Shown piece after piece: positions 40,540 to 52,280 of a stretch of DNA of 64,000 nt. Each line of letters begins with the position of its first letter. Positions within the stretch are counted from its first letter, which is position 1. The DNA comes from Toxorhynchites rutilus septentrionalis (lineage: Eukaryota > Arthropoda > Insecta > Diptera > Culicidae): contig NC_073745.1 in assembly GCF_029784135.1 (NCBI RefSeq), positions 278,725,803 to 278,789,802 of the forward strand, given 5' to 3'. Both the position numbers and the translations under genes were made by a program. The notes under the pieces were generated by a model. The model searched no databases. It had not been told where the DNA came from and saw nothing but the letters and a program-made list of their open reading frames with translations.

Positions 40540-41356
40540 TTTTCAGCCAAACTGTTAAGATGGAAAACCGATTACTCACGGTGGACTTGAGTTTAGAAGG
40601 GTGACATATTTTTTGAGGAAAAGGATGGGATATAAGAGAATTGTTACAATGTTCGAGAACACACTCAATTCTTAAATATATTCGTATATCTAATGTATAT
40701 TCACATTTCAACTTATTTTACTGTTTATAGCAAGGGGTCTAATTGCTCGCAATGGAAGAGAAGGAGGGTATAAGGATATAGGGACAATTACACACTAGGA
40801 TCGATAGTTTTAAGGAAAACATATACTGCGATATAATGTACATTTCACTTTCAAAATTGTACGTTATATCTAAGCATAATAAAGAACTCAGAAACGTAGC
40901 TTGAATTACTTTATTATGTTGCCGTTTGGGTAAGGTTGATGGATAAATTCAACTAAAAGACGAAGCTAGCCTTTCTCATGATGGTTTCCTTCGTACCGTT
41001 CATTAAAGCTTGATTCATTTAGAATCCGGAATCACAAAATCAGTTGGGATTGGTTAAGGGTACGAAACATGTTCTAGTATCAAAATACAGATAATTTATT
41101 GTTCTTTCAGAAAAAAAAATTATTTAAAAAAATACTCCTTTACACTTTGAAAATGTGTACATTATATCGAGGTAAAATGTATGTTATATCCAGTGACGTT
41201 AAATCGAAGGCACGTTATAACGAGGGTACTTTATATCGAAGTTTCGCTGTATTTGGGACATGTAATCAAGGTCTAACCGAACCAACACATCTCTCACCGA
41301 CACATTGGGCTGTCTTCCTCGGGCGCGAAGGGAGTTTTCTAAATTCGATCTGGCGA
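40540..41356 (-). mobile_element. I-element 3' fragment, split by a MITE
   Basis: Reverse complement of about 46080-46460 of the large I-type element. 41252-41356 encodes (reverse) VYLVARSNLENSLRARGRQP and NVSVRDVLVRLDLDY; 40550-40825 is the 3' untranslated region (ATGGAAAACCGATTACTCAC, GATGGGATATAAG). The two parts are separated by a TA-flanked MITE. The extreme 3' end of the element is missing, so this is a rearranged or deleted copy. Confidence 0.8.
40826..41249 (+). mobile_element. Pogo/Tigger-like MITE, copy 3, inside I-element fragment
   Basis: A 424-bp copy of the 4293-4745 family, starting CTGCGATATAATGTACA and ending CGAAGTTTCGCTG, flanked by TA (40824-40825 and 41250-41251). The uninterrupted I element at about 46180-46200 (reverse: AACATATATATGGGACATG) serves as the empty site and confirms the TA duplication. 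Confidence 0.85.
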
Positions 41357-42400
41357 CAAGATACACGGGTTGTTTTAAAAACTCGTTAATTGGAGAGCTT
41401 GTGAAGATTCTGGATGTTATACAACTGCATTCAGCATCTTTGGAAGACAATAAAACAGTTTATAAGCCTTCACACTCTTTTCGGGTGACTTTCGCCGGCT
41501 TTACAACGGGCACAAACGAGAAAACAAAGCAAAATAAACATGATTACTTCTATCAACCAAATCAACGCTGTTTAATTGCTCAACAATTTGTTCTTAGACA
41601 CCCAACTCCTATCTTTTGAAAATTTCTCTATTATATGTTTCCAAACAAATCCTGGCGATTTCTAGTGAAGGATAATTAACCTTAGAATTGGAAGTATCTA
41701 AGAAACAAACAAAGAAGAAAAAGAAATTAAAAAAGACAATTGTCTTGAAGGGAAAATATTATACAAAATGTATTAAGAAGGGACCCCTGGCTGGAAGGTC
41801 GAAAAAACATGAATTTTCGTGATTTTTTTTCCAGATGTTAGAAATAAAGTCAAGTGTTCGGGTATTCTGTTTATTGTTAAAGTTATATCTGTAGATGTAT
41901 TTATCATTTTTCGAGTTTACAAATAATGATTATTACGCTGTTGACAGCTGGATACCTTACTGGTGGTTTCGGTTCTGAAGCAACGGGGTGCCGCAAAGCG
42001 ATGAATATTTTGAAACTTTAGGACTCATTTTCCTAAAGGACTCAATACCTAAAGCATTACATAGGGGTTTTAAAAAATTCCGAAAATTGCCAAAATGGCG
42101 ACCATTTTTGCTAAAAATGAGTTATTCTTCATGCTAAATCGCAGTTTATAAACTCATAAAAAAATCGAAAAAATGAGATATTAAAGCGACTATGTAAGGA
42201 TTTAGATAATTCATTTTCACATGCTGATAAAAAAACTCAGCCAAATCGGTCGAGTAGATCCTGAGATATCGATACATGGTTTTCAGAAAAACACGTTAAA
42301 AAATTCGCACAGTAATACTTAATATATCGCTTGAGGTGACCTCATACTTATGGCTATAACTTTCCAACGAAATTAAATATCGAACAATTCTTTCAGGACA
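41357..42400. other. No gene recognised
   Basis: Spacer between I-element copies. The part from about 41780 has phrases (ACGGGGTGCCGCAAAGCGAT, GATCCTGAGATATCGATACA) that look like a dispersed repeat and are resumed after the I element at 46585, but no element ends or coding sequence were recognised. Confidence 0.35.
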
Positions 42401-43481
42401 ACATTTCTGACTCAGAGGCAAAGACCACTGTTTGCGGCTGCGGTTAGCCGCAAACAACTTGATGACATGTGCTCACTCCTTCCTGAGCCACGATTGATCT
42501 TGGTTAGGTGCGATCTTGATTCCGAGTTTTCGATGGTAGAATTCTCTCTTGCTCTGCTTACATGTAACAATTCTGCTCCGGGATCGGATAGAATTAAGTT
42601 CAACTTGCCGAAAAACCTCCCTGAAGTGGCGAAACATCGCTTGTTGAATTTATTCAATCGGTTTCTGGAGAATAATATTGTTCCAGATGATTGGAGACAA
42701 GTACGAGTTATAGCTATTCAAAAACCCGGAAAACCCGCATCCGACTTCAATTCGTACCGCCCAATAGCAATGCTGTCTTGTATACGGAAATTGTTGGAGA
42801 AAATGATCTTGTTTCGCCTTGAACGATGGGTTGAAACGAATGGCCAACTCTCAGATACACAATATGGGTTCCGCAGGGGCAAGGGGACGAATGATTGTCT
42901 TGCGTTGCTTTCTTCAGAAATTCAAATGGCTTACGCCGAAAAAAAACAAATGGCTTCAGTATTCTTGGACATAAAGGAGGCCTTCGATTCTGTTTCAATA
43001 GAGGTTTTGTCGGACAAATTACACTCTCGGGGTCTGCCGCCTCTACTGAATAATATGTTATATAACTTGCTTTGTGAGAAACATTTGAATTTTTCACATG
43101 GAGATTCGGCAGTAAGCCGGGTCTCCTACATGGGACTCCCCCAGGGCTCATGTTTAAGCCCCCTTTTGTACAACTTCTATGTAAGCGACATCGACAATTG
43201 CCTTACACAAAATTGCAGCCTAAGACAACTTGCAGATGATGGAGTGGTGTCTGTCGTAGGATCAAACGAATCCGACCTGCAAGGACCCTTACAAGATACT
43301 TTGAACAATTTTTCAACCTGGGCCATTGGGCTAGGGATCGAATTCTCCACGGAGAAAACAGAGATGGTGTTTTTTTCTAGAAAGCATAGACCAGCAAAAC
43401 CAAAGCTTCAACTTTTAGGTAAACCGATCACTCATGCTATGTCATTCAAGTATCTTGGGGTCTGGTTCGACTCCAAATGTA

Positions 43482-44769
43482 CAGGGTTTCCCAACTTCAA
43501 ATTCCGAAAGTAAATTGAAATAAAACACCCTTAGAATTCGAATTTCGATGAAACTTTTATTTCAAATTAAAGTTTGGTTTATGACATTATGTGTGAAATA
43601 CACCAACATTCAAATGTCCACCTAGGGCTTCCTCGCACACCTTGATCCGGAACAGGTAATTTTCGATGACTTTTCGGCACATATGGGGCGGTATCTCGGT
43701 CATAACTTCACGAATGTTAAATGTTCAAGAGTTTGCGGAGAGTTGGCATAGACACGGTCTTTCGCATAACCCCACAAAAAAAGTCTAGCGGGTTCAAATC
43801 GCATGATCTGGATTGGCATCACCAAAACGCGAAATTATGCGTCCCTCAAATTTCGTTCGCAATATGGCCATGTTCGGTCGTGTTGTGTGGCACGTGGCGC
43901 CGTCCTGCTGAAACCACATGTCATCCGTATCCATATCTTCAATTTGTGGCAAAAAAAAATCGGTTAACATGCGGCCATAGTGCTCACCAACCACAGTTAC
44001 CGTCTCGCCATCCTCATTTTCAAAGAAATACGGCCCGATGACTCCACCAGACCATAATGCGCACCAAACAGTGACTTTTGGCGGATGCAATGGCCTCTCA
44101 ACAATCACGTGTGGATTTTCTGAGCCCCATATAAGGAAATTTTGGGTGTTCACATAGCCACCGAGCTCGAAATGTTCCTCATCGCTGAAGAAAATTTGAT
44201 GCGAAAATTCAGGTTTTTGCTGCTGTTGTTCGTTCACCCAACGACGTATGCCTGACGCATTCCATGGTCACCACGCTCTAATTTTTGTACCAGTTGGACT
44301 TTATATGGATGTAGGTGCAAGTCCAAATGCAAAATTCGCCACAATGATGTGTTTGACAAGCTCAATTGCTGAGCACACCGTGGAATCGAAACATTCGGGT
44401 CATCCTCCACACTGGTAGCAACAGCAGCAATATTTTCGGTCGAACGCACATTACGATGATGCACAGGTTTCACAATATTCGCTACGGATCCAGTTTGTTC
44501 GAATTTACGCACTACATTAGCGATTGTTTGCTCTGTAGGCCGTCCATGACGACCAAAATCCGTCCGTAATGCTCGAAAAACATTTGCCGGTTTTTCATCA
44601 TTTTTACAGTATAATTTAACAAAATTAACACGTTGTGCGATGCTAAAACGACCCAAATTGTAAAATGGCAGACATTCAACTAACGATATGACGCTTTGGT
44701 TGACAGCTATGTCAAACGGTTGTCAGCGCATGGCTGTTTACTTTCGGAAGCCCGAAATGGAAAACCCAG
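43482..44769 (-). mobile_element. Mariner-type transposon inserted in I-element ORF2
   Basis: 1288 bp flanked by TA (43480-43481 and 44770-44771). Inverted ends: left CAGGGTTTCCCAACTTCAAA; right in reverse CTGGGTTTTCCATTTCGGGC; both contain TTCCGAAAGTAAA 20-30 bases in. It interrupts the I element between the codons for KCT and WGAH, and excision in silico restores the reading frame. Encodes a broken transposase on the reverse strand. Confidence 0.9.
43600..44656 (-). pseudogene. Mariner/Tc1-superfamily transposase, disrupted
   Basis: The N-terminal half (44234-44656) opens with MGRFSIAQRVNFVKLYCKND, a helix-turn-helix region (FGRHGRPTEQTI, KFEQTGSV), then SVEDDPNVSIPRCAQQLSLS and a second helix-turn-helix. 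The catalytic half (43794-44237) has FFSDEEHF (first Asp), VTVWCALWSGGVIGPYFF, and MWFQQDGATCHT (second Asp). A frameshift separates the two halves, and a deletion of a few bases after GDAN shifts the frame again, before the third catalytic region CDLNPLDFFLWG. Premature stops follow. The set of motifs belongs to a mariner-related group distinct from the two other mariners here (GDEKW/HDNARPH type). Confidence 0.85.
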
Positions 44770-46584
44770 TACTTGGGGGGCCCATATTAGGTATCTGAGT
44801 AAAAAATGTCAGCAAAGAATAAACTTTCTCCGTACAATTACCGGCACCTGGTGGGGAGCCCATCCCGAAGATCTTATTATGTTGTATCGAACAACTATTC
44901 TCTTAGTGATGGAGTATGGCAGTTTCTGTTTTCAATCAGCTGCCAAAACACACCTCATTAAACTCGAGCGAATTCAGTATCTTTGTCTCTGTATTGCGTT
45001 GGGATGTATGCCCTCAACACATACCATGAGTCTCGAGGTTTTGGCAGGCCTACTCCCACTAAAAGATCGCTTCAATTTATTATCTCTTCGGTTCTTCATC
45101 CGGTGTAAGGTCATGAACCCATTGGTGATCGGAAATTTAGAGCAGCTGATCGAGCTAAATTTTCACTCCGGATTCATGAGTTCATATCATGAATTCATCT
45201 CCATGCAGGTTGATCCTTCTTCGTATATTCCCAACCGTGTTTGTTTCCCTGACTACATCAATTCCTCTGTGCATTTGGTCTGTCCATGAAGCAAGATATC
45301 CATGGATATTCAGATTACCAACGATCGAGGATCGCTCCAACGATCTTCGATGAAAAGTATGGGGGTATCAATTGTGATAATATGTACTTTACTGATGGGT
45401 GCACTATAAACGAGTCCACAGGATTAGGAGTGTTCAACGATTTTTTTAGCACCTCACATAGTCTTCAGAATCCTTGCTCAGTGTATATTGCTGAATTGGC
45501 AGCAATTCATTGGGCGCTGGACAGCGTCGCCTCACGACCTGTTGAACACTATTACATTGTAACGGATAGTCTTAGCTCTGTCGAAGCTATCCGTTCTGTG
45601 AGGCCGGAAAAGCACTCGCCGTACTTCCTTGAGAGAATACGAGAAATTTTGAGTGCTTTATCCAGACGCTGTTATGTCATTACCTTTGTCTGGGTCCCTT
45701 CACATTGCTCAATTCCGAGTAATGAGAGGGCTGACTCATTGGCAAAGGTAGGTGCAATTGAAGGCGATATTTATCAGCGTCAAATCGCCTTCAATGAATT
45801 TTATTCTTCAGTCCGCAAAAATACCATCGCTGACTGGCAACGCAAGTGGAATGAAGATGAATTGGGCCGGTGGTTTCACTCGATTATCCCTAAGGTTAGC
45901 CTCAAACCGTGGTTCAAAAGTCTGGGCTTGAGTCGGGACTTTATTCGCACCTTCTCCCGACTCATGTCCAACCACTGTAGATGCACTACTTTTCCGTTTC
46001 GATCTTGTCAACAGCAATCTCTGCGTTTGTGGCCAAGGTTATCACGACATCGAGCACATTGTTTGGTCGTGCGAGGTGTATCTGGTCGCCAGATCGAATT
46101 TAGAAAACTCCCTTCGGGCCCGAGGAAGACAGCCCAATGTGCCGGTGAGAGATGTGTTGGCTCGGTTAGACCTTGATTACATGTCCCATATATATGTTTT
46201 TCTTAAAGCTATAGATCTTCGTGTGTGATTGTCCCTATATCCTTATACCCTCCATTCCTTCCTTTGCGGGTAATTCGTCCCCTTGATATAAATAGTAGAA
46301 TAAGTTGAAATGTAAATACACTATAGATATACGAATAGATTTAAGAAATGAGTGTTCATCAACATTGTTACAATTTCCTTATATCCCATCCTTCTCCTAA
46401 AAATATGTCACCCTCCTAAACTCGAGTACACCGCGAGTAATTGGTTTTCCACCTTACCAACCATAGATGTAAGAAAACTGTTTATATATATAGTTTTAAA
46501 ATTATATTTAAGAATTCGGCTTCTTTAAACTTAAGTAACTGAGCCTGTAAAAGTAAACGAATTAATAAAAAAAAACATTTCTGA

Positions 46585-48790
46585 GGACATAAGCTTCCCA
46601 AAAATGCAAAAAAAAACGATTTTTTCGAGGGTCACCCCTTAAAGTATGGATGTCCACTGTGCCATGTCTCGTGCCAAGGCACGCCATTTTTGTGCCATTT
46701 TTGTTTGGCACGGCACGGCTCCTGTGCCAAATCGCACGCACTCTATTGTTGACTAACTAAAACACAAAAATAAGGCACTGCGTTTCAACGAATTGTCCAC
46801 ACTGTAAAATGCACCCAGAAACAAAGTTTCACAACCTTTCGGCAGGCGATGTAAAGGTGTACTGCAAAGTGGCCGCCACCGTTTCCATCCTCCCCTCGGG
46901 GAGCATCATATTCCAACAGCAGCCGGCAAATTGACGCACGTGTGTTTGTACGAAAAGCAGTTCAGTCGATCAAAAGCCTTCGCCGAGAAAAGTTGAGTTA
47001 TTCTTCTGCGCTCATCATCATCCGTTCCCTGGTGGGTTGAGACTGTTGCTTGTCTCGTCCATCCCGTCGCCGGCTTCTCAGGTGGGAGAAGTCGGTTCTG
47101 TTGTTGTTATGAGTATGAGAGCGAGTTATGTTCTGTTTGGGGCGCGTTCACGCACTGCGCGTAAACAGAGCGCTGGTTGAGAGACACTCCGAGAGACGAT
47201 GCTTTCGATGCTCTTGCATCTTTTCTGGCTGCGTCAAGTGGATTCTGGTGTTATCATGCTTATTTATGACCCGATAATAACGAAGTGTTAACGTGGAAAT
47301 TAGAAAAGGCTGTTGCTACTAGAGTGGTCGGCAGTGTGAAGTGAACGAAAAACAAACAAATCGTTTTAGGTATGTGAGAAGCATAGCATGAAAAGCCGCT
47401 CAGAACATGGGGAGATAATAGGGAGAGCGTAAGTGGGCGAGAGATGCATGCAGGTGATGATCCGCACGGGGGGATCATACGATCGTCCGACGTGGACTCT
47501 CCGTGGATGTTGTTGGATGCTGTTTACCGGCCAGGAAAGAGCGAATCCACTCATTCTTCACCCGGTCGTGGTTGACGCGAGGTTCTGAACTTGCGTTTGT
47601 GCTTCCGTGCCCTCAAGAAGAAAATAAAAGTGAACTTGAAGACAGCAGTGTAATACGTATATCTTGCTGGGGCTCCTTCACATGTTTGTAGGATTTGGCC
47701 TTTCCTTCAATTTATGCCAATTTTTGTTTCTCTCTCTCTTCACTTTGTAAACCGCGAATGTACGTGAATAGCGGAACGTGCTTTGATCGGTATACATAGA
47801 GGAAAAAATAGTCAATGTGAGTGTAAATTCGGAGGTTGCCTTCTTCTTTCCCCGATTTCGGTTAATTTGGTGGATATCTAGACGCTGCAAAGCACTACGA
47901 TTCTATGTGAAGGTTTTCAGGTTCAGTAAATTCAGGTTGTGTTGGGGTATTGCAACAGTGCTCTACAGGTGTGAGCTGCTTCGCCGTCCGTTTCTAACAA
48001 AACAGTTAGACTAATTAAATTGAGTTTTTTGTGCTGTCTCTCACTTGGATGATTTTTTTTTCAAGATATCATTTCATAGAAACAAGTGAGCGTAATGTGG
48101 TTTGAATTGAATTGAGTAAATCAATGTGATTCTACGCCTCAGTTCTCTTCGCGAGTTTTCGAACGAATGGCGTGAAAATTGTCGAATAACGAGTTGTTTT
48201 AGTGTTACTAGAACCTGACATAATCGGATGACAAATAGGATATACGCCGCGAAATGATGAAGGAAGTTATGGTGTAACGAGAAAACGAGAACCCGCGAAC
48301 GACAACGACGGCTGTTAGCCGAAAAACGAAAGGCCCGGTGGAAAAACAAGACGCAAAACGACGGGAGACGACGCTACGAGGAAGCTCCCTAATAGCCCGG
48401 GAAAGAGAAAGGTGAATATTTAATTATGTACTACTATTGCCTTCGGTGTTTATTTTTAAACGACACCAACAGTAAGACATTTGAGGAATTAAGTCTAGGT
48501 TTACTCCGGCTCCCTGTCCGGCTTCTTCGTCTGCACGTGCTTAAATCGTTCAAATTCTACACGGATCAAGTGGAATTCGGAGTTGATTTATTATTTCTCT
48601 AAAAAACCTATTCCAAGCTGTTAGAATGAGAAGTTCACAATTAACTCCTCTTAGTCGTGAATCCAAGTAATATCCACTCATTACCAGGTTTGGAATCATG
48701 TTTTTTTTTAAATATCCGGTTTTATTTTTTGAAATAAAAAATGTTCCTCGAATTTGCTACAGTTCCCTCTAGATACATTATATACTATTA
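46585..48790 (+). other. Repeat-poor tract, candidate promoter and non-coding first exons
   Basis: After a short repeat-like flank, 46640-46760 has many TGCC/GGCA motifs, including the palindrome CGTGCCAAGGCACG. 46850-48420 is GC- and CpG-richer than the rest of the window and matches no repeat elsewhere in it. There is an arthropod-initiator-like TTCAGTC at about 46960, splice-donor-like TTTTAG|GTATGT at about 47369 and AGAAAG|GTGAAT at about 48411. Open frames are short and unrecognised. A host promoter with untranslated exons is a plausible reading but not demonstrated. Confidence 0.35.
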
Positions 48791-48794
48791 GGTA

Positions 48795-49948
48795 TACCGG
48801 TAAGTTTATTCGGTTTTACAACAGATAGCGTAACTTGATTATTATTCCAGTGAATCAAATTTCCACACATTCGTTGGAAAGCTACTATCATTGCGCGTCT
48901 TTTTCAGTATATAAGAAGTTGAAGCGTAAACAATATAGTTTTTGCCACTTCGAATATGTCGAATTTCGTACCAACGAGGGTGTTTTTGCGGGGAGTGTTA
49001 CTTCATTACTTGAACATGAAGAAAAAAAGCCACGGAAAGTCATCGCATTTTGGTGGAAGTTTCTAGTGACCATGCTCCAACTGAGCGAACGTGTCAGACG
49101 TGGTTTGCACGGTTTAAAAGTGGTAATTTTGACTTGGAAGACGAAGAAAGTTTCGGACCGCCAAAAAAGTTTGAAGATGAAGAGTTGGAGGCCGTCACGA
49201 ACTCAACAAGAACTTGCAGATACACTTGGAGTAGCTCAGCAAACCATATTCGATCTTTGAAAGCAATGGGAATGATCCCGAAAGATAGGACATTGGGTGC
49301 CGTATGAATTGAAGCCACGAGACCTCGAACGCAGTTTTTTCATGTGCGAAGAACAGCATAAAAGAAAGGGTTTCTTGCATTAAATCGTTACTGGCGATGA
49401 AAAGTGGGTCCATTTCTACAATCCTAAACGTCGGGCCACGTATGGATACCCCGGCCATGCATCAACATCGACGGCCGCAAGGAATATTCACGGTCAGAAG
49501 GTTATGCTGTCTATTTGGTGGGACCAGCTAAGTGTGGTGTACTATGAGCTGCTAAAACCGAATGAAACCATTACGGTGGACCTCTACCGACGACAATTGA
49601 TGCGTTTGGGCCGTGCACTGAAGGAAAAACGGCCACAATACGAGCAAAGACACGATCAAGTTATTTTGTAGCACGACAATGCTCGGCCGCATGTCGCGAA
49701 ACGTCCTATTACTACCTTTTTCGATCGATGCAACATGGCCTGGTTGACCAGCACTTCTCCAATTTTGATGAAATCAAAAATAGCCGACAAATCGGCCGAT
49801 TATTTCCGCAAAGGGGTTCGTGAATTGCCAGAAAGATGGGAAAAAGTTGTGACTAACGATGGGCAATACTTTGTATATTAAATTGGTAACTATATTTGCA
49901 GAATAAAGCATTAATTTTTGAGAAAAAAACGAAGAAACTTACCGGTAC
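48795..49948 (+). mobile_element. Mariner transposon (mauritiana-like), degenerate
   Basis: Inverted ends: left TACCGGTAAGTTTATTCG (48795) and right in reverse TACCGGTAAGTTTCTTCG (49948). TA lies next to the left end. The interior encodes one plus-strand transposase in several frames. Total about 1150 bp, slightly short for a mariner because of an internal deletion in the catalytic domain. Confidence 0.85.
48835..49880 (+). pseudogene. Mariner transposase, disrupted
   Basis: Motifs in order and in alternating frames: TCQTWFARFKSGNFDLED and GPPKKFEDEELEA (first DNA-binding region), QQELADTLGVAQQTI (second), WVPYELKPRDLERSFF, stop, IVTGDEKWVHFYNP (first catalytic Asp), VMLSIWWDQ, YYELLKPNETI, stop, HDNARPHVAKRP (second Asp), then YYYLFRSMQHGLVDQHFS and finally LPERWEKVVTNDGQYF. 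About 25 residues between HVAKRP and YYYLF are missing, including the third catalytic Asp (YSPD region). The protein was of the classical mariner type (WVPHEL, HDNA.PH signatures). Confidence 0.9.
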
Positions 49949-49954
49949 TCCTAT

Positions 49955-50300
49955 TAGCTGACCAGACGAACTTCGTTCCGCTCAAAATAAATATTTAATA
50001 TGAATTATTTTGACCCTTCACGTTTTCTCACTAAGCGAACGTTCGTGGGTTCAATCGTAGAACTTTCTATTGATTGATCTTCTAATTGGCCCTTTACAGT
50101 TGCTTTTTACTATAAATTTTCTATTACTTCTACCAGAACTCGTCATTATGATATAAAGTTATTTTCAGACACAATCTCCGCCAACGATTCTTGATTCACT
50201 TGCAAATAACATGTTCCTCCCTTACATAAATACATGTTTGATACGCATTATTCCAGCTGACAATCTATTGTCTTTTTCACTTCACACCAACGGAACACGA
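49955..50300 (+). repeat. Dispersed repeat with TTAGCTGA..AACTTCGT end
   Basis: Begins TATTAGCTGACCAGACGAAC then TTCGTTCCGC right next to the mariner end. It continues with TTCACGTTTTCTCACTAAGC, GGTTCAATCGTAG, AACTCGTCATTATGATAT and TGCAAATAACATGTTCCTCC. All match, in order, the reverse strand of about 38870-39148. Confidence 0.55.
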
Positions 50301-51665
50301 AGCATAATTTTGCAAACGCGAAATCCAATTGGACTGACAACGATGTCATTGTATGGGAATAAATTTTTTGTTTTTCGAACTTTCTCTCAAAGCTTTTAAA
50401 AATTTCCAAATTTTTCTTCATTCTCACATTGATCTACAGGCAGAGATGAATAAAAAAAAATATAGGAGGTGGTATCCAAGATACGACCGTATTGTTGACG
50501 TAGAACTACGCTGTTATTTTATATAAGTCGCTTGTCTATACCTTCGGATATTATTCTATAATGCTGTGAAATTTTAGAAACAACTGCTTAGTAGAATAAT
50601 CTCTGAAATGATTTTTTCATTGTAGAATCAGTTGACGATAATTGATTGATGATTCATTCTTGCCCTCGCAAAACAATCGTATGTCGCAATTTATTTCATG
50701 TCAATGCATTGAAAATTTACCTCGAAGGCCATTCCGGTGGCCTTTTTCGAAATTGACATAGACTCGGCTACAGTCGATTATATACATGTTGCACCAGCAC
50801 CATTATTTCATATCTCATAACCACATCAATATATCTTTGGCACCGCACCGCATAAACAACAACAATGACAACACTTGCAAGTATCGAATATCATGCTACA
50901 TGTTATTTAGTATTGCCTCAAAGGAATCGCACCTCTAGATATCGTTCGTACAAACTAAGCGTAAACCAAGCGCCAAACAAGCGTTCATCATAGCATGCAT
51001 ACAGAGCCATAGCAATATAAACATTTCTCATCATTTTGCGCTATTCTCAAAAGAAACGCTTCTGTTAATATTACTGGCCTCGAAAAGAGTTGCATTACTT
51101 TCTCATGCTCGAGAGAAGCGCAGCTATCACTCTTAGTGGATGAATCGGACCATTCCTTCCTCAGGTTTTGCACTTACCAACACATTTGGCCTTCCACTTT
51201 CATTTATATCTATTCCACAGTTTTCCAAGTAATCTTGAAATCAATTTGTGAATGACTTTCTTTCAGAGACTGTTTTCATTTTATGTAATTTCCGAGAACT
51301 AAAATATCATAGTTTCGGAAACTTCAGTGTCCGATGAAAATTAGGCAACTGGAATGAGGAATATGGAAACGTGCTTCAAAAACACGAGTTCAAGTGCTTT
51401 CATGGTTTGCGGGTCAGAATAATATAGAAATTGTTAATTTACGTCAGTCCAGAAAGATTTTATTTATTTATTAATCGAATTTCATGTACAAATAGAGTAC
51501 TTCTAAAATGCTCATTGAGCACCTGGAAGATGTTCTTCGATTTATGCATCATCAATATCGGTTGTGAATTTGATTGAAACAACTCGTTTGTGTTTTGATG
51601 TGAAACATGTGTCTCAGTCGGTGTTCCATGATTTTCCAAAGGTTTTGTGTGAGAATTGAATCATG
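50301..51665. other. Mostly unannotated; isolated end of a palindrome element at 50464-50640
   Basis: 50464-50640 begins AGGAGGTGGTATCCAAGATA then CGACCGT, followed by GTTGACGTAGAACTACG, the type-2 end of the palindrome family, and its continuation is similar to 60940-61080. A matching type-1 end was not found, so it is a fragment or a decayed copy. Nothing recognised in the rest. Confidence 0.4.
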
Positions 51666-51669
51666 TAAG

Positions 51670-51950
51670 CTAGAGGGTCAATTCAAATTTGAGATCATGG
51701 AACCAATTTTTCACAATTTCGCATGTGGGTTTCACTGCTACTTGCTGATACCAAATCAATTGATTTGCAAGGTAGCATAACAGCCTCCATAAATTCTCAT
51801 TACCCTTCATTATTCCATCAATACGATGAAGAGGACCCACACTTTGGGCAGAGAAGCATCCCCGAACTATCAAGTTTCCTCCACCATGTTTGACTGTCTA
51901 TTTGTAATACCGCGAATTAAGTCTCGCAACCGTTGCTGAATGGTTCTGGA
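51670..51950 (-). pseudogene. Tc1-like transposase fragment
   Basis: Reverse strand reads (S)VKHGGGNLIVRGCFSAQSVG, PLHRIDGIMKGNENLW and VKPTCEIVKNWFHDLKFE. This corresponds to the centre of a Tc1-type transposase (VKHGGG..MVWGCF, GIMD, then the QQDNDPKHTS region). The second catalytic Asp is lost: where QQDNDPKHT should stand the sequence gives QQVAVKPT. No inverted repeats recognised. Confidence 0.75.
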
Positions 51951-51959
51951 GCGATGTTC

Positions 51960-52150
51960 GAGATCCAGCTTGTTTGATCCACCAGGCACGAATTATGTAC
52001 CGCGGGCATCGGTTGACAAAGACCTACAGCTTCTGGGTGTTCTTCGCTGATACACACCACGTCTCGTTGGCGTACAACAGCACGGATTTCACGTTCGGAT
52101 TCGGATTTTGGTGCGAAAAATTATCTGGTTGGGTTTCCACACATTTCGTA
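51960..52150 (-). pseudogene. Non-LTR reverse transcriptase fragment (thumb region)
   Basis: Reverse strand gives, across a frameshift, RTKIRI then NVKSVLLYANETWCVSAKNT and QKL, stop, VFVNRCPRYIIRAWW. This resembles the segment 'lrIFnsnVksVLLYGcETW..t....KLq.FiNrCLR.Il...W' found after the palm in RTE- and CR1-type reverse transcriptases. Only this short stretch remains. It abuts the Tc1 fragment. Confidence 0.5.
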
Positions 52151-52280
52151 AAATCGCTTGATCCGTTCACCCATGTCGATCTTGGTTCCACCATCCGACG
52201 CTATCACTACTGCTTGCCTCACTACTGTGAAGTTAGGGCGATTATCCACGTTTACATCCAAGGATTTGGTCTTGTTGAAA

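Larger units (their letters stand above)
42467..46228 (+). pseudogene. I-element ORF2 (reverse transcriptase-RNase H), disrupted
   Basis: Part 1 (42467-43481): reverse transcriptase with SVFLDIKEAFDS (D168), YMGLPQGSCLSP (223-227 LPQGS) and QLADD (255-258). The frame then enters the inserted mariner and resumes at 44772 with WGAHIRYLSKKC; removing the insert and one TA keeps the frame. Part 2 runs to the stop at 45289, and a one-base frameshift leads to part 3 (45286-): RNase H with YFTDGC (D37), AELAAIHWAL (E70), VTDSLSS (D94) and PSH..NERADSLAK (H140, D150). A further frameshift near 45990 precedes CVCGQGYHDIEHIVWSC, the Cys-His motif typical of I-group elements, and the final stop near 46228. 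RNase H presence separates it from the CR1-like family. The upstream endonuclease is missing. Confidence 0.9.
42411..46574 (+). mobile_element. I-type non-LTR retrotransposon, 5' truncated, split by mariner
   Basis: Flanked by the direct repeat ACATTTCTGA (42401-42410 and 46575-46584), a clear target-site duplication. The 3' end is an A run (46566-46574). It carries the reverse transcriptase, RNase H and zinc-knuckle-like tail of ORF2, but is truncated in 5' direction before the endonuclease. A mariner-type transposon occupies 43482-44769; without it the element is about 2.9 kb. Two 3' fragments of the same family lie at 9499-9671 and 40540-41356. Confidence 0.9.

Noticed and set aside
42430..42455. 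Strong hairpin GTTTGCGGCT..AGCCGCAAAC at the start of the I element
   Set aside because: It lies within the truncated ORF2 just after the target duplication and has no counterpart in other copies; probably incidental or a small rearrangement at the truncation point.
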